Assembly: GCA_000702025.1 (NCBI GenBank)
Contig: JNKJ01000043.1
Span: 1-40,430, forward strand
Reading direction: 5' to 3'
Length of the DNA: 40,430 bases
Source of the DNA: Blautia schinkii DSM 10518
GTDB taxonomy: Bacteria > Bacillota > Clostridia > Lachnospirales > Lachnospiraceae
Under the pieces are notes generated by a model that did not search any database, had not been told where the DNA came from, and was given only the letters and a program-made list of their open reading frames with translations. The translations under genes were made by a program, and so were the position numbers. The stretch's first letter is position 1. Every line of letters begins with the position of its first letter. This document shows positions 24,503 through 32,042 of the stretch, piece by piece.

Positions 24503-24764
24503 CCGCGCAGCCGGGGAGTTAGCGGTGCCCTGTACCTGCAATCCGCTATAGCAGGGGTGATGCCAATCTGAGGCTTGTTTCTTGTGGAGCTGCCCTCTGC
24601 AAGTGGCGTTGAAGCCTGGGTCTCACGCAACAGGAATCTGTGAACCGTGTCAGGACAGGAATGTAGCAGCACTAAGCAGAACCTCTTGTGTGCCGTGAGG
24701 GTGCCTGGGCCGAGTTAACTGTAGAGGTAACGTCTGTGAGAGCATTTCGAGGTGCGGCGCGCGG
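24503..24764 (+). ncRNA. ffs: Signal recognition particle RNA, large bacterial type (6S/scRNA)
   Basis: About 262 nt. The 5' end CCGCGC pairs with the 3' end GCGCGG. The conserved helix 8 core reads GTCAGGACAGGAATGTAGCAG (split: GTCAGGACAGG at 24649-24659, then AATGTAGCAGC at 24660-24670), where Ffh binds. The 5' GCCGGGGAGTTAGCGGTGCC stretch and the later GGGCCGAGTTAACTG represent the Alu-like portion kept in Gram-positive spore formers. It scaffolds Ffh for co-translational membrane targeting. A consensus promoter and a strong terminator flank it. It points opposite to its neighbours tadA and dnaX. Confidence 0.95.
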
Positions 24765-24765
24765 T

Positions 24766-24831
24766 AAAAAATAAGGACATTTTGCAATGCAGATCATATT
24801 CGTCTCCATTGCAAAACGCCCTTATTTTTTT
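24766..24831. terminator. Bidirectional terminator between SRP RNA and the rhodanese gene
   Basis: CATTTTGCAATG (24778-24789) pairs with CATTGCAAAA (24807-24816), extended by AAATAAGG and CCTTATTT. It ends in a T run on the plus strand and, on the minus strand, in the complement of the A run at 24766-24771. It therefore serves both converging units. Confidence 0.85.
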
Positions 24832-24878
24832 ATTTCACTTTACATTTAACAGCCGTCCCGCGGCCACATGGCAGCCCC

Positions 24879-25415
24879 TCAGGTACTGCCTACGACTTCG
24901 GAAACTGTCTCATACGGCCAGTCTACGATTCCGCCGAAATCATACACATGCTTATAGCCGAGCTCCACCAGCTTGTCAGACGCCTGTTTGCTGCGGATTC
25001 CTGTACGGCAGTGAATCAGCAGAATCGCATCCTTATCCGGAAGCTCCTCCGGCTCCTGGTCAGTGGTAATGCTTTCATTCGGCACAAGAATAGAATCCGG
25101 TATATGCGCCTCCCGGTATTCCTCGGAGGTCCGCACATCTACAATGGTGACACCGCCTTCATCCATCATCTTCTTCGCTTCCTCAGCAGTAATCTTATGG
25201 TATGCCTCCTCAGAACTTTGCTCCTGTGCTGTTGGGGATTCTGCCGCAGTATCTGCCGTTGTCACTGTCGGAGTATCTGCTGGAGTCTCTGCCATAGTCA
25301 CTGCTGGCGATTTCTCGCCGGCACCGGCGTTTGACGCCGTATTCTTCTGTGGGGAACAGGCTGCCAAAAAACTTAGACTGCCTGCCATCATTACAATCAT
25401 CAATCTTCGCTTCAT
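24879..25415 (-). CDS. Rhodanese-like lipoprotein
   Basis: A 178-residue exported lipoprotein. The signal peptide ends LAAC, with Cys20 as the lipid site, followed by a Thr/Ala/Pro-rich linker (about 25-70). A single rhodanese domain (about 73-172) has VDVRTSEEYREAHIPDSI and the active-site loop CRTGIRS with catalytic Cys136. Such proteins move sulfane sulfur from thiosulfate or persulfides, here at the outer face of the membrane. The gene has a dedicated promoter overlapped by a symmetrical operator (25557-25618) and a long leader with short tandem repeats, so it appears tightly regulated, perhaps by sulfur or redox state (inference). Confidence 0.9.
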   Translation of the reverse strand: MKRRLMIVMMAGSLSFLAACSPQKNTASNAGAGEKSPAVTMAETPADTPTVTTADTAAESPTAQEQSSEEAYHKITAEEAKKMMDEGGVTIVDVRTSEEYREAHIPDSILVPNESITTDQEPEELPDKDAILLIHCRTGIRSKQASDKLVELGYKHVYDFGGIVDWPYETVSEVVGST

Positions 25416-25458
25416 AATTTTCCTCCCGGATACATGTACATTAGATACAGAGCCAATT

Positions 25459-25517
25459 GATATTTGATCACCGATATTTAATCATCGATATTTGTATATC
25501 AGATTTTTGTATATCAA
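25459..25517 (-). repeat. Short tandem repeats in the rhodanese gene leader
   Basis: On the minus strand, a 14-bp unit (AAATATCGATGATT, AAATATCGGTGATC, then a partial AAATATCAATTGG) follows two copies of TGATATACAAA. They lie in the approximately 170-nt transcribed leader. Possible roles are leader structure or binding sites; none is shown. Confidence 0.55.
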
Positions 25518-25556
25518 TTGCTTATACATCCGTCACATGTATAACAAATGCTTTTT

Positions 25557-25618
25557 ACTGTTACTATACTAATTACAGTTTATACTGTAATAATAGCAGT
25601 AACAGTTTCGAATGTCAA
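25557..25618 (-). promoter_or_regulatory. Promoter of the rhodanese gene with a tandem palindromic operator
   Basis: On the minus strand, TTGACA (25613-25618), 17 bp and TATTAT (25590-25595). Two 23-bp imperfect palindromes bounded by ACTGT and ACAGT (25557-25579 and 25584-25606) cover the spacer, the -10 box and the start region. Between them lies a palindrome with 7-bp perfect arms, TTACAGTTTATACTGTAA (25573-25590). All share one centre (25581.5). This layout indicates a repressor bound as two dimers; the regulator is not encoded next to it. Confidence 0.7.
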
Positions 25619-25721
25619 GTAGTTTTTATATTTCTTACGTACATTTACTACTTACCAACCGTCTCTCCGCGACCGCTTTACTTTTGAATTACTTTTGCTT
25701 TATTTTTGATTTCTGCTTATT

Positions 25722-26210
25722 CTATTCTTTCCCCAACTGTTTTTTTAATTTTTTCTTTTCCCGAAGCGCTTTAAAAAAAGCAGAAAGCATCTGCGAGCAT
25801 TCCTCCTCAAGAACACCGCGGGTAACTTTCACCTGATGGTTAAACCCTTCCATCTCCAGTAGATTAAGCACAGAGCCTGCGCACCCGGCCTTAGGGTTCA
25901 TACTGCCGATCACCACCTCGTCAATCCGCGACTGCACCAGCGCTCCGGCACACATTTGACAAGGCTCCAGGGTAACATACATAGTACATCCCTCCAGCCG
26001 CCAGTCCCCCAGCTTCCTGCTTGCTTTACGGATTGCGTTCAGCTCCGCGTGGGAGAGCGTGTTTTTATCTGTATTTCTCCGGTTATAACCGCGGGCAATG
26101 ATTTTCCCGCCGCACACGATCACACAGCCGATGGGCACCTCCTCAAGAGCCTGCGCCTTTTTCGCCTGACGGATTGCTTCCTTCATAAATTTTTCCTGAT
26201 CAGTCATCAT
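25722..26210 (-). CDS. tadA: tRNA-specific adenosine deaminase TadA
   Basis: A 162-residue zinc deaminase that converts A34 to inosine in tRNA-Arg(ACG). The active-site motifs are SHAELNAI (His54 and catalytic Glu56) and LEPCQMCAGA (Cys84 and Cys87 bind zinc). VPIGCVIV near the N-terminus and the SMNPKAGCAGS loop are typical. Two adjacent in-frame ATGs exist (MMTDQ); either could start. It begins 16 bp after the MATE gene, so the two likely share a message. The distance to dnaX is large compared with Bacillus, where tadA, the SRP RNA gene and dnaX are neighbours. Confidence 0.95.
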   Translation of the reverse strand: MMTDQEKFMKEAIRQAKKAQALEEVPIGCVIVCGGKIIARGYNRRNTDKNTLSHAELNAIRKASRKLGDWRLEGCTMYVTLEPCQMCAGALVQSRIDEVVIGSMNPKAGCAGSVLNLLEMEGFNHQVKVTRGVLEEECSQMLSAFFKALREKKKLKKQLGKE

Positions 26211-26226
26211 TTCTTTCTCCTATATT

Positions 26227-27570
26227 CTATGAATGAGCCAGCAGGCTTTTCCTTTTCCTGACATAGTATAGAATGCCGGTCAGATCTGCCAGCCCCCAGC
26301 CGATGGGCACCGCTGCCCATATTCCGGTAACTCCGATAGCAGGAACTGCCGAAAGCGCATAGGCAAGGACCACGCGCGTACCAAGGGACAGGATTGTCAA
26401 AACCACTGACATGCCCGGACGTTTTACTGCCCTGTAAAAGCCATAAAGCAGGAACAAAATCCCAATCCCGATATAGCAGGCGCCCTCAATCCTCAAATAA
26501 CCGACGCCAACTTTAATAATCTCCGCCTCCTCTGCCCGCACAAAAATCTGCATCAAAGGCCGGGCAAAGGCAAACACCACAGTGCTGATGACCACGCAAA
26601 AGCAAAGTGTGGTAAGAAGCGCACTTCTAATTCCTTTTTCAATCCTTTCATGTTTACCCGCGCCGAAATTCTGGGCGATAAACGTAGAAAACGCGTTGCC
26701 GAAATCCTGCACAGGCATGTAAGCAAAGGAATCTATTTTTACCGCAGCCGCAAAAGCCGCCATCACCACAGGGCCAAAGCTGTTTACCAGCCCCTGCACC
26801 ATAAGAATACCAAAGTTCATAATAGACTGCTGCATACAGGTCAAAAAAGAAAATCCAAGAATTTCCCTCATAACCCCTGCGTCAAAATGCAGCTCTTCTC
26901 TGGAAAAACGAAATTCCGAAAAATTAGCAACCGTATAAACCGCAATGCCAATCCCTGAGACAAACTGTGAAATCACCGTAGCCACGGCGGCTCCGCCCAC
27001 ACCCCAGCCGCAGATCAGGATAAAACCAAAATCCAATACAATATTGAGGACTGCAGACACCCCAAGGAAAATCAGGGGAACCATGGAATTCCCCACTGCC
27101 CGTAGAAATGCGGCAAAATAATTATAGAGAAAAGTAGCGCTGATTCCTATAAAGATCACCAAAAGGTATTCCCGCATAGCAGGGGCCACCTCCGGCGGCA
27201 CATTCAAAAGGCGCATGATCAGCGGCAGGCCCAGAAACACCAGCACGTTCACGCACACCGTGACTGCCGCGATCAGGCAAAAGGAATGGAGCATCCCTGC
27301 CTTCATCTGCCGTGTATCCTTCTCCCCATACCGGATGGAAAACACAGCGCCGCTTCCCATGCACATCCCCAGGAGAATGGACGTCAGAAACGTCATCAAG
27401 GTATAGGAAGAGCCCACCGCAGCCAGTGCATTTGCTCCCAGATAACGTCCTACAATAAGCGTATCCGCCACATTGTAACACTGTTGCAGAAGATTTCCGG
27501 CCATCATCGGCAGTGCAAAATACATTAGATTTTTCGTTATACTTCCCTCTGTCAGGCTTATCTGCCGCAT
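26227..27570 (-). CDS. MATE family efflux transporter
   Basis: A 447-residue exporter with about 12 membrane helices in two homologous halves. The start at 27570 has AGGAGAG 8 bases upstream; a longer frame to 27624 lacks similarity. The first half opens with KNLMYFALPMMAGNLLQQCYNVADTLIVGRYLG and the second half has the related FSFLTCMQQSIMNFGILMVQGLVN with FAAAVKIDSFAYMPV. MATE proteins use sodium or proton gradients to expel drugs or metabolites. Its promoter at 27647-27675 is near consensus. Substrate unknown. Confidence 0.94.
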   Translation of the reverse strand: MRQISLTEGSITKNLMYFALPMMAGNLLQQCYNVADTLIVGRYLGANALAAVGSSYTLMTFLTSILLGMCMGSGAVFSIRYGEKDTRQMKAGMLHSFCLIAAVTVCVNVLVFLGLPLIMRLLNVPPEVAPAMREYLLVIFIGISATFLYNYFAAFLRAVGNSMVPLIFLGVSAVLNIVLDFGFILICGWGVGGAAVATVISQFVSGIGIAVYTVANFSEFRFSREELHFDAGVMREILGFSFLTCMQQSIMNFGILMVQGLVNSFGPVVMAAFAAAVKIDSFAYMPVQDFGNAFSTFIAQNFGAGKHERIEKGIRSALLTTLCFCVVISTVVFAFARPLMQIFVRAEEAEIIKVGVGYLRIEGACYIGIGILFLLYGFYRAVKRPGMSVVLTILSLGTRVVLAYALSAVPAIGVTGIWAAVPIGWGLADLTGILYYVRKRKSLLAHS

Positions 27571-27646
27571 ACTTTCTCTCTCCTGTGACTCTATGTATTT
27601 ACAACCCTGCGCGCCGGGCGGCAAAGTTGTCTCTTATCCATACCCA

Positions 27647-27675
27647 ATTATATGCATTTGCCGCTATACTGTCAA
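27647..27675 (-). promoter_or_regulatory. Sigma-A promoter of the MATE-tadA unit
   Basis: On the minus strand, TTGACA (27670-27675), 17 bp and TATAAT (27647-27652), a full consensus match. The leader would be about 70 nt. On the plus strand of the same gap, a weak TTGCAG-17-TATGCT (27763-27791) may serve the activase gene. Confidence 0.85.
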
Positions 27676-27872
27676 TTTGAATACAAAACCGAAGATAGTA
27701 CTCCATTGAATGGCTGTTGGATGCATAGCTGCAGATTGTAGTACTGAAATGGCAGATTGTTCTTGCAGACTGGCTTTTCGTGCTGTATGCTTTGTTTTAT
27801 AGTATATCATGTGCAGCTCAGACAGATATGCCGGAGCATACGCGAATCAGAATAAATTCCCGGGAGGTACAT

Positions 27873-28568
27873 ATGAAAATATCAGGCTTTAACAAAACAA
27901 CACTGCTGGATTACCCCGGCAAGGTCGCTGCAACCATTTTTCTGGCAGGCTGCAATTTCCGCTGTCCGTTCTGCCACAACAGCAGTCTTGTGCTCCATCC
28001 TGCCATGCAGCCGGAATTTTCCCAGGAGGAGATACTGAAATTTCTTACAAAGCGAAGAGGAATCCTGGATGGCGTGTGCATCTCCGGGGGCGAGCCTGCA
28101 TTGGCCCCTGAACTTTCTGATTTTCTCTGTAAAATCAAGGACATCGGCTACGAGATCAAGTTGGATACCAACGGTTCCCGCCCCGATGTTATAAAATCTC
28201 TGGTAAAAAATAAACTGGTGGACAAAATCGCTATGGATATCAAGGCTTGTCCTGACAATTACCGCGCACTCACCGGACTCAAACACCCGGATATGGAGTC
28301 AATACGTGAATCTGTGGATTTTCTGCTTGAGGGAAACGTGGACTATGAGTTCCGCACCACAGTGGTAAAAGAACTTCATACAGAAAAGGATTTCCGGGAA
28401 ATAGGCGGCTGGATCAAAGGGGCAAAGGCTTATTATCTCCAGGCCTACAGAGACTCCGAAGAGGTCCTGCAGCCTGGATTTAGCAGTTATACCCGCGAAG
28501 AGCTGGAAAGCTTCCGCACTCTCCTGCTCCAAACCATTCCTTTAGTGGAAATCAGGGGCATTGATTAG
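27873..28568 (+). CDS. Radical SAM protein, anaerobic ribonucleotide reductase activase-like (NrdG2 type)
   Basis: A 231-residue radical SAM enzyme. The start at 27873 is set by GGGAGG 6 bases upstream. MKISGFNKTTLLDYPGKVAATIFLAGCNFRC places the cluster-binding CxxxCxxC at Cys27, Cys31 and Cys34. CISGGEPAL binds SAM, and IKLDTNGSRPD and MDIKACPDNY follow. It fits the longer group annotated as anaerobic ribonucleoside-triphosphate reductase activating protein, which places a glycyl radical on a partner enzyme. No nrdD or other glycyl-radical gene lies in the window, so the partner is unknown. Its last 27 bases overlap the end of the convergent 653-residue gene. Confidence 0.88.
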   Translation: MKISGFNKTTLLDYPGKVAATIFLAGCNFRCPFCHNSSLVLHPAMQPEFSQEEILKFLTKRRGILDGVCISGGEPALAPELSDFLCKIKDIGYEIKLDTNGSRPDVIKSLVKNKLVDKIAMDIKACPDNYRALTGLKHPDMESIRESVDFLLEGNVDYEFRTTVVKELHTEKDFREIGGWIKGAKAYYLQAYRDSEEVLQPGFSSYTREELESFRTLLLQTIPLVEIRGID

Positions 28569-30503
28569 ACGGTACCAATAACCGCCCCGTGCCTTTGGCA
28601 ATTCGATGAGGCGGCTTTCTTTAAAATAAGGGAAGCCAAACATATTAGCCATGAAGCGCTCCTGCTGGTCGTATCCGCCGGGCACGCCCAGTATGTACTG
28701 GCCGTTCGGCTTTTTACCCAGCAGAAGATGTCCGAAGTTATAATATCCATACAACAGAAAACGATTGTTCCGAAGCGCACTTTCCCTGCGCGGAAAATAA
28801 GCGAAATCCTGCGGCTGGATTTTCCAGCACCGCACCAATTCCCCGTCGCTGAAAGGAGTAAACGGCTCCCCAAAGGATACCCGCTTCCGCATCGCCCCGG
28901 AATTCCCGCTGCGGTTTGTTCGCGGCGGTACTTGCGGCACACCCTGCGCTGTTCGTGGCGGTGTGTTCTGCGCTGGCCATGGTGGTGTGTTCTGCACTGG
29001 CCGTGGTGGTGTGTTCTGCATTGGCCGTGGTGGTGTGTTCTGCGCTGGCCGTGGTGGTGTGTTCTGCATTGGCCGCGGTGGTGTGTTCTGCGCTGGCCGT
29101 GGTGGTGTGTTCTGCATTGGCCGCGGCGGCGTGTATGACGGCCGTTGAACCTGCTGCTGCCGTTGCGGCTGTCTCATCCCGTCCATTGCTTCCGAAACAT
29201 TGTCGCTGGTAAAACGTGAATTATCATTGTCCTGTTCTGGAACAAAGTCTTTCCGGGTCCCAGCCGCTCCGCCATTATTTTCCTCAGATTCCCTATACCT
29301 TGCATCTGCCACAGGATTTTGTTGAGATTCTGCATACTTTTTCTCTCTCGCAGCATTCTCCACATATTCCATATACGCTTTCTCTGCCGCGGCATCCTCC
29401 TCATATTCCACGTACGCTTCCTCTGCCAGCGTATGTTCCGCATATTCTTCCCCTGCGGCAGCATTTCCCTCAGATTCCTCATATTCTTCTTTTACCGCAG
29501 CATTTTCAGCAGGCTTGTAATCCCCCTCATACTCTTCCTCTACCATAACATTTTGTGCATTCTCCTCCGATTCTTCATACACTTCCTCTTCTGCACTTTT
29601 CTCAAATTCCGTATATGCTTCCCCCTGCGCCACATTATTCATAGCCGATTCTTGCTGTTGTTTATCCGCTCTATTGTCTTCTGCTAGATTTTCTTCTCCT
29701 ATATTTTTTTCTCCTATATTTTCTCGTGCTTCATTTACAACTTGCGCTTCAGCCTCAAAATCTGCACTTGTGCCAATCTTTTCCGGTTCTGCTTCTACAG
29801 GCTCTTCGGACACTTCTCCATCTTTTCCGTCAGCTTGCTCCTCTGCAAGCTCCTCTTCGCCAGAATCATTCTCTCGCCCCTGTACGTCCTGTCTGCTTTC
29901 TTCCGCCTCCAAGTCTGACTGCGCTGATTTTTCGTCCCCATGGCCACCCGCCTTGGCCTCAGACACAGTACTCTCGTTCCTTTCACTTACCTTCTGGTCA
30001 CTAACCTTTTTGTCACTTTCCGTTTTCACACTTTCCGCTTTTGGGCTTTCCTTCTTGTCACTTTCCTTTCTCTCATTCACCGATTTCTGGCTTTTCGTCT
30101 CTGCCGGCACTTTAACTTCCCGGAAATTCTCCGGACGGATAGGCTGATCATCCCACTCCGTTCCAAAAAATCCTCCCAAATCAGTCACCAGCACCATTCC
30201 GCCCATTCTTCCAAGTGAAACTCCTGAACCGCCCATATTTAACGAATCTGTCTCTATCAGGCACTCAGCAGTATCCTCCTCGGTCTCACAGCTTCCAAGC
30301 AGAATGCCGTTCATGAGCCCATCCTTCCTGACAAAGCCGTATATTTTGCATTCCACCTGAGGCGTCAGCCCTGAACAATGAAGATGAACCTCCATTGAAC
30401 ACCGCTGGTCTCTCACCTCCACCTTTATGAAGCCGCAGTTACTTCCCTTTTTTCCCTTCTGGTATTCATATACATACGCGACAAACCGCCGATATCCAGA
30501 CAA
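28542..30503 (-). CDS. Repeat-rich 653-residue protein with conserved end domains (DUF6128-like C-terminus)
   Basis: The start is TTG (30501-30503) with GGAGG seven bases upstream. Residues 1-130 form a folded, strand-rich domain (FVAYVYEYQKGKKGSNCGFIKVEV...VHLHCSG). Residues 130-440 are highly acidic and repetitive, with many EEYxE/ENAA units. Residues 455-530 are 8-residue NTPPRPxQ repeats. The last 110 residues are folded (WKIQPQDFAYFPRRESALRNN...LLLGKKPNGQYILGVPGGYDQQE...GFPYF). No signal peptide or membrane helix is visible, so it is probably cytoplasmic or spore associated. The C-terminus resembles DUF6128, known mainly from Lachnospiraceae (recall). Function unknown. Two globular ends joined by a long flexible tether suggest a scaffold (inference). 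Confidence 0.75.
   Translation of the reverse strand: MSGYRRFVAYVYEYQKGKKGSNCGFIKVEVRDQRCSMEVHLHCSGLTPQVECKIYGFVRKDGLMNGILLGSCETEEDTAECLIETDSLNMGGSGVSLGRMGGMVLVTDLGGFFGTEWDDQPIRPENFREVKVPAETKSQKSVNERKESDKKESPKAESVKTESDKKVSDQKVSERNESTVSEAKAGGHGDEKSAQSDLEAEESRQDVQGRENDSGEEELAEEQADGKDGEVSEEPVEAEPEKIGTSADFEAEAQVVNEARENIGEKNIGEENLAEDNRADKQQQESAMNNVAQGEAYTEFEKSAEEEVYEESEENAQNVMVEEEYEGDYKPAENAAVKEEYEESEGNAAAGEEYAEHTLAEEAYVEYEEDAAAEKAYMEYVENAAREKKYAESQQNPVADARYRESEENNGGAAGTRKDFVPEQDNDNSRFTSDNVSEAMDGMRQPQRQQQVQRPSYTPPRPMQNTPPRPAQNTPPRPMQNTPPRPAQNTPPRPMQNTPPRPVQNTPPWPAQNTPPRTAQGVPQVPPRTNRSGNSGAMRKRVSFGEPFTPFSDGELVRCWKIQPQDFAYFPRRESALRNNRFLLYGYYNFGHLLLGKKPNGQYILGVPGGYDQQERFMANMFGFPYFKESRLIELPKARGGYWYRLINAPDFH
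28948..29138 (-). repeat. About eight 24-bp tandem repeats coding NTPPRPxQ
   Basis: The plus strand repeats GGTGGTGTGTTCTGC plus TTGGCC-like units every 24 bp. Alternate units differ (PAQ versus PMQ), giving a 48-bp higher-order period. The reading frame is kept throughout, so copy number may vary between strains. Confidence 0.9.
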
Positions 30504-30704
30504 ACAGCTTCCTCCATATTTTTATGATTCACTAATATATATGAAAAAAATCGCCATTCATTCCCGCAAACCTCCTATTCCTGCACCCAGCCAATGACTC
30601 AGAACAAGCTCCCACATAAATTTCGAGGATTTTCGTGCAATTTTTTAAAAATATAGCTTGAAAATTTTTGTAAAAAGTTTTTTCAAAACTTTCATTTTTT
30701 GTAT

Positions 30705-30732
30705 TGACAAACCTCCGAAAACTTAATATAAT
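30705..30732 (+). promoter_or_regulatory. Sigma-A promoter of tRNA-Pro
   Basis: TTGACA (30705-30710), 16 bp and TATAAT (30727-30732), 15 bp before the mature tRNA. The rest of the gap from 30504 is AT-rich with no further feature seen. Confidence 0.88.
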
Positions 30733-30747
30733 AGCTCTTGCAGTTGA

Positions 30748-30821
30748 CGAAGCGTGGCTCAGTTTGGTAGAGCGCTGCGTTCGGGACGCAGAGGCCGCAA
30801 GTTCGAATCTTGTCGCTTCGA
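30748..30821 (+). tRNA. tRNA-Pro, anticodon CGG
   Basis: A 74-nt cloverleaf. The acceptor stem is CGAAGCG/CGCTTCG with discriminator A30821. The D arm contains GGCTCAGTTTGGTAGAGC. The anticodon stem is CTGCG/CGCAG around the loop TTCGGGA (anticodon CGG at 30782-30784). The T loop is TTCGAAT. CCA is not encoded. It reads proline codon CCG and is a single-gene unit with its own promoter and terminator. Confidence 0.96.
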
Positions 30822-30830
30822 TTAGTTGCA

Positions 30831-30866
30831 AAAAAGCCTGGAAATTCAATGTTTCCAGGCTTTTTC
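30831..30866 (+). terminator. Rho-independent terminator after tRNA-Pro
   Basis: A perfect stem AAAAAGCCTGGAAA (30831-30844) with TTTCCAGGCTTTTT (30852-30865) and a 7-base loop. It is symmetrical enough to stop minus-strand transcription from bioY-DUF1284 as well. Confidence 0.9.
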
Positions 30867-30924
30867 TTTATGTATTTATAGTTTACTTAACGTTTTTCTC
30901 ACTACAGGATACCCTGTCAACAGC

Positions 30925-31338
30925 CTACAGGCTCTCCCACCTGCTCTTTTTATCTCCGCAGATTCCATCCCACTGACAATCCCCGCAGATTTCTGTCCGG
31001 CGGCCAGACGCGATCACATGTTCCTGTACAACGCGCACAAACTCATGAAAGTCAAGCTCCTGCCCCTCTGTAAGGCCGCACTGTTCAAGCACCGCTCTAT
31101 CATAACACTCGACTTTCACGCGATCCTTACATACGCCACTTACATTATTGGGACAGGCGGAGCAGATTTCATCCACCGCAACGGTGAGGATCACCTGCAT
31201 ATCGGCTTCCAGTAATTCAAGCATCTCCTGCATATGTCTTGTAAAGCCTTCGCTGTAACCGCTGCCCTCAAAATACGCCAGACACATCCCATGATGCGGC
31301 CGCAGCGGCACTGTCCGCATTTTGTCAACCGACAACAT
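30925..31338 (-). CDS. DUF1284 cysteine-rich protein
   Basis: A 137-residue protein. The start at 31338 has AAGGAGGG nine bases upstream, lying inside the end of bioY. The family signature VPLRPHHGMCLAYFEGSGYSEGF opens the protein. Two cysteine groups follow: CSACPNNVSGVC and, near the C-terminus, CGDCQWDGIC. DUF1284 proteins are predicted iron-sulfur or metal binding; their function is not established. The gene overlaps bioY by 14 nt, so translation is coupled and a link with biotin-related metabolism or a shared BirA control is suggested (inference). The tRNA-Pro terminator downstream can serve this unit. Confidence 0.88.
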   Translation of the reverse strand: MLSVDKMRTVPLRPHHGMCLAYFEGSGYSEGFTRHMQEMLELLEADMQVILTVAVDEICSACPNNVSGVCKDRVKVECYDRAVLEQCGLTEGQELDFHEFVRVVQEHVIASGRRTEICGDCQWDGICGDKKSRWESL

Positions 31339-31879
31339 ACTTACGAACCCTCCTTGATAGTACAAATGCCAATGCAATCTTTATAAGATCCGGAATGATA
31401 AACGGTAACACACACCAGCTCAGCACAGCACCGATTCCCACCGGCCCTGAACCTCTGGTATAAAGCACCATAAACCATGCCGTACCAAACGCATAACACA
31501 CGATGAGACCTGCAATCATAGAAAAAATGTGAATCACCGGCTTTTTGCCCAAAAACTTTTCTATCCCCCACATCAGCAAAGCGGAAAATAAAAATCCCAA
31601 AATGTAACCTCCGGTATTCGTAAACAGAATCCCCACACCTCCGGTAAACCCGGCAAATACAGGAAGCCCTACCACTCCCAGGATAATGTAAACCAAAACA
31701 GCGAGTGTCCCTCTTTTCCCACCAAGCACACCCACAGCCAAAAACACACCGAAAGTCTGCAAGGTAAACGGCACCGCTGTCGGTATAGAAATCCAGGAAA
31801 ACACCGCCATCAATGCGGCAAAAATCCCTATGTACACCAAATCATATGTTTTGCTTCTGGTCGCTGCTACGCTGTTCAT
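31325..31879 (-). CDS. bioY: Biotin ECF transporter S component BioY
   Basis: A 184-residue integral membrane protein with six hydrophobic segments. It has the BioY signatures IPTAVPFTLQTFGVFLAVGVLGGKRG (about 31-56), LGVVGLPVFAGFTGG and TNTGGYILGFLFSALLMW. It captures biotin and works with a shared ECF energizing module encoded elsewhere. A BirA-type operator overlaps its promoter (32012-32042), which independently supports biotin as the ligand. AGGAGG lies upstream of the ATG. The overlapping DUF1284 gene is co-transcribed. Confidence 0.96.
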   Translation of the reverse strand: MNSVAATRSKTYDLVYIGIFAALMAVFSWISIPTAVPFTLQTFGVFLAVGVLGGKRGTLAVLVYIILGVVGLPVFAGFTGGVGILFTNTGGYILGFLFSALLMWGIEKFLGKKPVIHIFSMIAGLIVCYAFGTAWFMVLYTRGSGPVGIGAVLSWCVLPFIIPDLIKIALAFVLSRRVRKYVVG

Positions 31880-31989
31880 ATTTTGTCCTCCTCATGTACG
31901 CTGCGTAATATATGTACAGTCTACATACCCACATAACCCGCTGTATCGACCATACTCTTAGCCGTATTCATCGTACTTTTATAATAAAC

Positions 31990-32042
31990 AATCTACCATA
32001 GCGCGCCCTAATTGTCAACCACATTCAAAAAAAGGTTTACAT
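31990..32042 (-). promoter_or_regulatory. bioY promoter with overlapping BirA operator
   Basis: On the minus strand, TTGACA (32013-32018), 17 bp and TAGATT (31990-31995). The inverted repeat TTGTCAACC (32012-32020), 13 bp, GGTTTACAT (32034-32042) matches the Bacillus BirA operator layout (TTGTTAACC-13-GGTTAACAA). It covers the -35 box, so biotin-loaded BirA should block transcription. The leader is about 105 nt and includes a 16-codon ATG frame (31921-31971, minus) without a good ribosome site. Confidence 0.82.

Noticed and set aside
28948..29138. CRISPR-like regular repeat
   Set aside because: Repeats are contiguous 24-bp coding units without unique spacers.
28916..29212. Plus-strand frames coding repetitive VVCSALAV or CxGRGGVF peptides
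   Set aside because: They are antisense readings of the 24-bp repeats in the 653-residue gene, open only because of the repeats' periodicity.
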